Shown here: piece by piece, positions 8,186-13,129 of the stretch | Layout of the letters: each line of letters begins with the position of its first letter | How positions within the stretch are numbered: position 1 is the first letter of the stretch | Assembly: GCA_019155205.2 (NCBI GenBank) | Contig: JAHNZQ020003149.1 | Location: 780,642-793,770 of the forward strand | Reading direction: 5' to 3' | From: Gracilaria vermiculophylla | Lineage: Eukaryota; Rhodophyta; Florideophyceae; Gracilariales; Gracilariaceae | Length of the DNA: 13,129 bases | Program-made: the position numbers and the translations under genes | Notes under the pieces: generated by a model | Database searches by the model: none | Told to the model about the DNA's origin: nothing | Seen by the model: only the letters and a program-made list of their open reading frames with translations

Positions 8186-8914
8186 CCCATTCGAATGGTG
8201 AAATCCCTGGATCATCAGTCACTTCAGAGTTATATGCAAACTCAGCTGCCGGCAGCAGTTCATCCCAGTCATTCTGCTGGTAAGTGCGATAACAACGAAG
8301 ATAGCTCTCAACCATCTGTTCATGATTTCATTCGCACCATCAGTCTGCGGGTGTTTACATGTAGACATTTTCAACTTAACTTCACGAATTTTCATCAGAT
8401 GATCCCAAAACGTGAATGTGAACTTTGGATCTCTATCTGAGGTTATGCTATTCGGCATTCCACGGTGCTTAAAAATAATCGAGAAGAAAGCATTAGCATT
8501 GTCTCCCGCAGTTTCAATGGTGGTGCAACTCAAGAAATGAACTCTTTTGGTCAAAGGATTTACCGATGCAGTTATAGCATCAAACTCACATTTTGAGTTG
8601 GGTAAGCTTACGATAAAGTCCGTCGACAGTGAGCCCCATTTCCTCTCTGGTATCTGTAACGATTCTGGTTCGGTTTATTTCTTCGGATATGAGTCTTTAA
8701 ACTGCTGACACTTCATGCATCCTTCAGCATCCTTCCGAACATCTCGACTTTTGTGCCTCCAATGGAAGTTGCCAAGTATTAACAGTGTATTTGCAAACGT
8801 TAAGTGACCATCTATCTTAGAATCATACGCTTGTAGCAACACATCTGACACGGACTTCCTTGGTTTGCAAAGCTTTCCATTATAGAAAAGTCTTTCACTA
8901 TCCGTTTTTAACAA
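8186..8914 (-). pseudogene. Retrotransposon integrase remnant (HHCC plus D,D-35-E core)
   Basis: The frame 8914-8675 contains the zinc-binding domain: DGH, then FHWRH, then CMKC, matching H-H-C-C. After a break, the catalytic core runs from about 8640: TDFIV (first Asp), ITSDRDPKF (second Asp) and ANEIMN (Glu). I count 35 residues between the second Asp and the Glu, the canonical D,D-35-E spacing, so all three catalytic residues survive. A frameshift near 8312 moves the reading into another frame, where SYLRCYRTYQQNDWDELLPA and EFAYNSEVTDDPGISPFEW finish the core. Known role: insertion of element DNA into the chromosome. Not functional here because of the frame breaks. Confidence 0.85.
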
Positions 8915-9139
8915 TGGCAGTATCTTTTCCAGTTTGATTCTTTTGAATCTGATCGTCTGGCCATTAATCTTTCATATCTGTCATAATATGACTAATGAAT
9001 TGATCCTCATCGTGTCGAGTTATCACTTCTTCATGTTTGGCATATGACACTCCAACGTCATTACATAATAAGTCATCGTCGATCTTTTCCATAACATGAG
9101 TAGCTCTAGATACAACATCTTCTAATACGTGTATCCTAC

Positions 9140-9420
9140 CAGGTTTTAAGATTCATAGGGAAGAATCCAAAGTTTACGATAGTTTCAAGCCATCCCGATT
9201 CTTTTCTGCTTGTTTTTGGCTTTGTAAAGAAACTCTTTAGCTCTTGGTTGTCTGTGAAGACTTCGAACTCTACCCCTTCCAAATAGCATCCGAACCTTCT
9301 AAGTACTGAGATTAGCCCAAGAAGCTCTCTGTCATTAGCTGGCTACACGGACCCTCCTTTGAATACATTCCTTGAAAAGAATGCAATTACGCGGTATCTT
9401 CCATTCTCATTATTATCTGT
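9140..9420 (-). pseudogene. Retrotransposon RNase H remnant
   Basis: Immediately after the RT frame ends in a stop near 9423, the same frame continues with YRVIAFFSRNVF, another stop (about 9346-9344), then NDRELLGLISVLRRFGCYL and FEVFTDNQELKSFF. The pattern S-R-N, E-L-L-x-x-hydrophobic and F-T-D-N-x-x-L is the normal gypsy RNase H C-terminal half, including the catalytic Asp of TDN. This domain degrades the RNA strand of the RNA/DNA hybrid. Only two point stops interrupt this part, making it one of the better-preserved segments. Further diverged tether sequence follows to about 8920. Confidence 0.75.
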
Positions 9421-9429
9421 CTAAGCTTC

Positions 9430-10420
9430 ACCAACAAGAGTCTGTAAAGCATCAATGTGACATCTGAAAGGGTTAATGCAATGTGATGATAGCAAAATTA
9501 ATACATTCTTGATTGCTTCTTTTAACTTCTCAAAGGCATCATCACTTTTCTCATTCCATTTCTCGATAGCTTCTTCTTTCTTTGTCAGATACGTCCTCGA
9601 AACAGAACCTTCTGCAAACTTGGGTATAAAACGTCGAAATAATTGCAGTATTCCCAGACAACTTTGAACTTCAATTGAGGATTTCGGCTTTGGCCAAGTT
9701 TTCAGTACTTCGACCTTCGATGGGCTAGCTCTCAGTACATCCTTACCAAAAAGAAATCCTAGGAAGACGATCTCTGTTTTCATAAACTCACTCTTCTCTG
9801 AGGATAAAAACAACCTATTTTATTTCAACCAACGCACTACAGTCACAAGGTGCTATAAGTGACATGCTCTATCCTTACTGAAAAGCGGAAGTTCATCCAT
9901 GTACACCATCAAAATTTCATCAATAAAATCATAAAAGAGCTGGCTCATCAACGTTTGAAAAGTCGTAGGAGCATTACAAAGCTCCATGGGCATAACCCGA
10001 TACTCAAATTGCTCATACTGTGTGTTGAACAAAGTCTCTTCGATATCTTCTGGCTTCACCCGTATTTGATGGAACCCCCTCTTAAGATCCAACTCGTAGA
10101 AAACTTTTGCTCCTCCAAGCCTATCAAATATCTCATTGGATCTCTGGATTTGAGCGTTGTTTTTATAGTGAGTTGATTAAATGCTCGAAATCCCACGACT
10201 TCTTTTTATTTTCCATTTTGTTTACGGAAAATAACAAAGCTCCATACGGTGATTTCCTGGGTATTATCTTCTCTGATTCCAGCGCCTGTTTAACATACAA
10301 CATATTTAGTTTTTCGTATTTTCTTTTGTCTATATGATTTTAATAATTGGTTAAATGTCTTCTGCTGCTTCCAACTTAAGAGGAAAAAGCTGAAACAACA
10401 AACAATGTGGAGGCTTAGAG
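9430..10420 (-). pseudogene. Retrotransposon reverse transcriptase remnant
   Basis: Reading the minus strand: SVDHQIHVEKDSKPPH is a typical pre-RT linker (about 10460-10413). KSPYGALLFSV is RT block 1, and GFRAFNQLT follows in another frame. LKRGFHQIRVKPED and MPMELCNAPTTFQ lie within one open frame (10092-9853). The catalytic block reads VYMDELPLFS, where active elements have Y-x-D-D, so the second catalytic Asp is Glu. After a further break, VFLGFLFGKD and CLGILQLFRRFIPKFAEG (9813-9421) are the thumb/connection blocks. Known: RT copies element RNA into DNA. Frameshifts plus the changed active site make it inactive. Confidence 0.85.
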
Positions 10421-10699
10421 TCTTTTTCAACATGTATCTGATGATCAACGGATCTTTTTGGTGGTGATCTAGGCCACAAATCTATCTTTAAAACATACTC
10501 GAATTCTACAAGCAGTCGTTTCAATTTGGCATGCTTTTTGCCAAACGTCTCTCCCTTTGATTGCTTAACCTCTCGGTTCTTGACTTGAAACAATTTAACT
10601 TTCTTCATATTATTTCTCATCATTCTTTGAAACTTTTTCACACTTAGATTCGATACTTGAATCTTTTCATAATTCTTCTGAAATTCTGAGATAATATCG

Positions 10700-11061
10700 G
10701 GTCTAACCTTAACAATTCTTTGTTCATAATCAAGTTTTGGATTCTGGGCAAGATGCAACGGCATTCCCAACAGAACATCATACCAGCAATTGGCCACCAT
10801 CTAATTATGGGTATGAGCTTCTTGTCGTGAAGTCCCATTTAGTAGGACTTCCTATGCATTTTCCTTTGTTCCTTTCTGAAAGTGCTGAACTGTAACAATT
10901 TCCTGACATACTTCAAAGACATATCTGCTTCTATACCTAGCCACAAACTCTCTGCTTCCCATGTTGGTGTTACATTTATCATCTTCCAATACTTTCACAC
11001 TGAATTCACCTATGGTATCCCTCAATACAAGTAAAGGTTCTACAGGTAAAGGTCCTCCCTG
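10700..11061 (-). pseudogene. Retrotransposon aspartic protease remnant and linker
   Basis: An open frame from 11061 to the TAG at 10854-10852 contains GEFSVKVLEDDKCNTN, which aligns by position with the hydrophobic-D-[ST]-G active-site loop of retroviral-type proteases. The expected glycine is not there (D-D-K-C). It has no ATG near its start. After the stop, two other frames carry MGLHDKKLIPI (10838-10806) and YDVLLGMPLHLAQNPKLDYE (about 10782-10723). The latter is the typical C-terminal end of gypsy proteases, just before the RT linker. At least two frame changes occur within 250 bases, so no active protease can be made. The active-site assignment is inference. Confidence 0.6.
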
Positions 11062-11153
11062 CTACGAGGTACAATGAGAAAACAGACAGACCCACAAGAC
11101 GACGAGGGTTCGATATTTTACTACCTCCCACAAACAGCTGGTGAATCTGCAAA
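11062..11153. other. Short junction between retroelement remnant and degraded plus-strand region
   Basis: No coding pattern is clear on either strand. The retroelement's pol homology stops at the TAG 11064-11062, where gag would be expected next. This suggests a deletion or insertion breakpoint close by. No target-site duplication was recognised. Confidence 0.35.
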
Positions 11154-12190
11154 ATGAGCCTAATAACATGGCCCCAAGGGTGGTCATTCGTTGGATTTGG
11201 AAGACCCGTACTTTCGGAAGCCAAAAACGAAAAGCAAGAAAACTGGTGGGAAAAAGAAACGAACCGCAACGTCCGGCTTGGAGATTTCACGTTCTAGATC
11301 CGAGACGAAGATATCAAAATGCAAAAGGATAACACCGCAGCCGGAGTAAGCGGAAGGGATCCCGCCGAAAGAGAAAACGTCGCCGCAAGGGAAGAACCAA
11401 TCGACGTGCATCGTTAGATTTATATTTTGTTGGTGAGGACCTTTATTTTTTGCAGCCGCGGAATGCCCTATTCAGAAAATCTGTAAGTTACTGCTCCTAC
11501 AGGTGTACCAGACACGAAGCTTGGTGTGCTAAAAGATTTGCACTGAAATACTTTAAGCAGCATAGCCACCTTAGTTTCCAATTGGCAGATACGAACTTTA
11601 ATGGTGAGTACCTTATTGCAATAATTGATTTAATGCAGCAGTTTGCCCTTTTATGTGACCAAAATGGTTGTGTGGAAGGGGTCTACATGTGGTTGTTTAA
11701 ATTCATCATGAAGAGGACAGCTAGCTCATCTCTCTACAGTAAGATGCAGGGAATCACCATGAAGGTGGACGAAAATGTTATGGAGATGCTTTGAACCTGT
11801 TGCCAAGTGGTGAACTCTCCCGTGCCGACTTATATTTCTGGTTAGAGTATTGATAAATACAACGCAAAAGTATTGAATTGCTGCCAACGGGCTGAGCAGA
11901 TCGAACTGGACTTCGATAAGGATCTATTTACGACTGAATTTCGGGATGGAATTGTCTTTATTAAATCTCATTTGAAGATAATACACGCCGAAAAACTAGA
12001 AAAGGCCATTAGGGTGTACGTTCTTAACCATTTGGAAACCGTCATCAACCGGACTTCAAAGTACTTGCGCGATACGCCCAAGAGATCAGTGACAGCAAAC
12101 GAGCTGAATGATGCAATGAGATACCACCAAGAGTTATTGTGTGGAAGAAAGCAAAAGCCAAGAGTGTTCTGGGAATGGATTACTCCTTGA
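11154..12190 (+). pseudogene. Degraded plus-strand coding region, family unknown
   Basis: Several plus-strand pieces look like protein but are broken. The first is from ATG 11154 (MSLITWPQGWSFVGFGRP...) to a TAG near 11297, continuing in frame to 11416. The second is a frame from about 11450 to 11794 with FALKYFKQHSHLSFQLADTN, GEYLIAIIDLMQQFALLCDQ and VDENVMEML. A one-base shift then gives LNLLPSGELSRADLYFWLEY and two stops. The last is 11873-12190 with FDKDLFTTEFRDGIVFIKSH, KAIRVYVLNHLETVI and TANELNDAMRYHQELL. The composition is helix-rich and soluble. It could be a decayed gag of another element or a dead host gene; I recognise no domain. The first part is the weakest, because an alternative frame there is equally protein-like. 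The segment ends overlapping a minus-strand fragment. Confidence 0.45.
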
Positions 12191-12479
12191 GATCAGGAGC
12201 GATAATACCACTTGATTTTGGATCTACATCACGAACAGTTAACTGAATAAATGCTAATGGCCTTAAAGCAACTTCTTCCCCCTCCAGCTGCTGGGCTACT
12301 ATGCGCTCTAGTCCAAGAATGACCTCGCGACCGTTTGAATTGTATGCCTATAACCAGGTAGAGTTTGTCATGGCATATATGATGATTACGCCAAGAAGCC
12401 AACAAACATTGTATCGAACGGAAATATCACATACCCAACGGAGGCAGCAAGCCCCTAGAAGCAACCTTGTCTCATCATC
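12180..12479 (-). pseudogene. C-terminal fragment of an unrecognised, possibly membrane-anchored protein
   Basis: A minus-strand frame of 100 codons runs from 12479 to the TAA at 12182-12180, with one internal TAG at 12350-12348. It reads DDETRLLLGACCLRW, then a hydrophobic segment (VCWLLGVIIIYAM), then NSNGREVILGLERIVAQQLE, GEEVALRPLAFIQLTVRDVD and a short polar end. Amino-acid balance is far more protein-like than the longer plus-strand frame opposite it (Arg/Ser/Thr-rich). The frame is preceded on the minus strand by CTGATCTCTGCAG, a good splice-acceptor shape, so it may be a last exon. Its end overlaps the end of the plus-strand degraded region by 11 bases. I cannot name the family. It is below usual length cutoffs. 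Confidence 0.4.
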
Positions 12480-12536
12480 CTGCAGAGATCAGTGTATGAA
12501 TAGCCTTTCTTTTGGTTCCGCTTATCACCCCATCAC

Positions 12537-12707
12537 TTGTTCATTGCGTGTCATAGCGAGACTCTGCAACAACGCGCAGCGTTCCTGTAGGCTCACCAGC
12601 AAAACTAAGGAGAAGGTTTTGGGACGCAAACGGGACGCAGAGTGCAGGTATCCAAAATTGAAGCCGACCAACACACCTGTAGCGCGTACGAACTCGCTGT
12701 CAGTCAC
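12537..12707 (-). other. Possible upstream exon of the minus-strand fragment
   Basis: A minus-strand frame contains TDSEFVRATGVLVGFNFGYL and continues to MTRNEQ. Splicing out 12480-12536 (57 bases, GTGATG...CTGCAG on the minus strand) would join it in frame to the C-terminal fragment. Another frame over the same bases also looks protein-like, so the evidence is weak. It could equally be chance. Confidence 0.2.
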
Positions 12708-12753
12708 TGTCGGTTATCTTGAGCGCCGTGGAGCCAGTGCTCCCAACTTCTAA

Positions 12754-12934
12754 TTAGAATCTTGGCAATCTACACTACTTAAAAAAGCCCTGGAGGAGAA
12801 GGAGCGAGAGAGAGCTCCGGATCGATCCGGGGGGGCCTTTGCTTCTTGCCTGCGAGCGAATCGCGCGAAGTCCCGCGAATCCGCATAGTTATAACTTTTC
12901 TGCAGGAAGGTTTTGTGTGACTTTACGCTTTACG
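12754..12934 (+). promoter_or_regulatory. Leader region of the right-edge gag-like gene
   Basis: The region holds a CTTAAAAAAG stretch (12778-12787, possible TATA-like), a purine-rich GGAGGAGAAGGAGCGAGAGA run, a perfect 14-base palindrome CCGGATCGATCCGG (12817-12830) and a TTTTCTGCAGG acceptor-like sequence at 12897-12907, then the ATG at 12935. This would fit an LTR/leader of a retroelement, but neither LTR borders nor a primer-binding site could be established. Confidence 0.3.
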
Positions 12935-13129
12935 ATGACGCAGAAGAACGAAGCGACGGGAACCGAAGTTCACGTGCAGCAGACGACTGTCGTGGGCATC
13001 GGGGCCCCGCAGCTAGAACAGATCGATGTAGCTTCAATTGCGCAATTCATGCGCAAACGCCAGCGCTACGAAGAACAGATCGCCGAGAAGAACAAAGACG
13101 GTCTGAACATCAATCCAGTGTCACTTAAG
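12935..13129 (+). CDS. Retrotransposon gag-like protein, N-terminus (runs off the window)
   Basis: ATG 12935 opens 65 codons without a stop and remains open at the last base. The product has a polar, Thr/Gln/Val-rich start, then LEQIDVASIAQFMRKRQRYE, EQIAEKNKDGLN and INPVSLK. This charged helix followed by x-x-x-P-[VA]-S-[LF]-K resembles the start of gag proteins of gypsy-type elements in oomycetes and red algae, as I recall that family. Gag builds the particle that carries the element RNA. No decay is visible, unlike the minus-strand element at 7716-11061, so this would be a separate, younger element. A host gene is the alternative. Codons are richer in G/C than in the AT-rich DNA to the left. 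Confidence 0.5.
   Translation, partial: MTQKNEATGTEVHVQQTTVVGIGAPQLEQIDVASIAQFMRKRQRYEEQIAEKNKDGLNINPVSLK

Larger units (their letters stand above)
7716..11061 (-). mobile_element. Decayed Ty3/gypsy retrotransposon (chromovirus-type), no gag, no LTRs seen
   Basis: On the minus strand, pieces of one pol polyprotein occur in the expected gypsy order: protease, reverse transcriptase, RNase H, integrase with zinc-binding and catalytic parts, and a chromodomain. The order RT-RH-IN separates gypsy from copia elements, and the terminal chromodomain points to a chromovirus-like lineage. Coding is split by many frameshifts and stops (for example TAG near 10852 and 9348, TAA at 7716-7718), so this copy is dead. 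Gag is missing beyond 11061 and terminal repeats were not recognised, so both ends are approximate. It lies in AT-rich DNA head to head with a degraded plus-strand coding region. Frame style resembles gypsy elements of oomycetes and red algae; that comparison is from memory of the family. Confidence 0.85.

Noticed and set aside
11107..11113. GGTTCGA resembling a tRNA T-loop
   Set aside because: The flanking bases do not form a T-arm or acceptor stem; no tRNA can be folded around it.
11604..11638. GTGAGT...ATGCAG resembling a 35-base intron
   Set aside because: It is shorter than typical spliceosomal introns and the surrounding frame is already open through it.
12382..12395. 14-base match to the lacZ-alpha/M13 reverse primer region of cloning vectors (ATGATTACGCCAAG)
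   Set aside because: The match ends at 14 bases and neither flank continues into vector sequence, so coincidence is more likely than vector contamination.
12301..12753. 150-codon plus-strand open frame
   Set aside because: Arg/Ser/Thr-rich composition and no motif; the minus-strand readings of the same bases look more protein-like.

Overview
The window looks like nuclear DNA of a eukaryotic alga, most likely a red alga (florideophyte type); a related lineage such as an oomycete is the main alternative. The case rests on a secreted cysteine-rich protein of a type I associate with red algae, on gypsy-type retroelement proteins of the oomycete/red-algal flavour, and on intron-poor, low-density gene content. 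No species is claimed, and no rRNA, tRNA, CRISPR array or bacterial-style operon was seen.

Layout. Positions 1-460 are extreme low-complexity DNA: a 95-base sequence present twice, an 86-base nearly pure C run and a CCG microsatellite. A small two-finger C2H2 zinc-finger gene follows (459-962, +). From about 1040 to 2700 the DNA is very GC-rich, with GGC and GC repeats and a strong G-quadruplex motif, and I can support no gene there. From 2700 to 3850 the composition is ordinary and no gene is recognised.

The main gene is 3853-5424 (+). It encodes a secreted protein with three ten-cysteine modules, an acidic Ser/Glu/Pro linker and a conserved-looking C-terminal domain. Its signal peptide is interrupted by an in-frame TAA that overlaps a perfect GTAAGT donor-like motif. 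From 5425 to about 7715 the DNA is AT-rich and apparently non-coding.

From 11061 down to 7716 on the minus strand lies a decayed Ty3/gypsy retrotransposon (protease, reverse transcriptase, RNase H, integrase, C-terminal chromodomain), broken by many frameshifts and stops and lacking gag and recognisable LTRs. Divergent from it is a degraded plus-strand coding stretch (about 11154-12190) of unknown family. It overlaps, tail to tail, a short minus-strand coding fragment (12479-12180). At the right edge (12935-13129, +) the undamaged N-terminus of another gag-like protein runs off the window, suggesting a second, younger element.

The genes do not form a pathway. The picture is two unrelated host genes beside a repeat-rich region in which mobile elements have accumulated and decayed.
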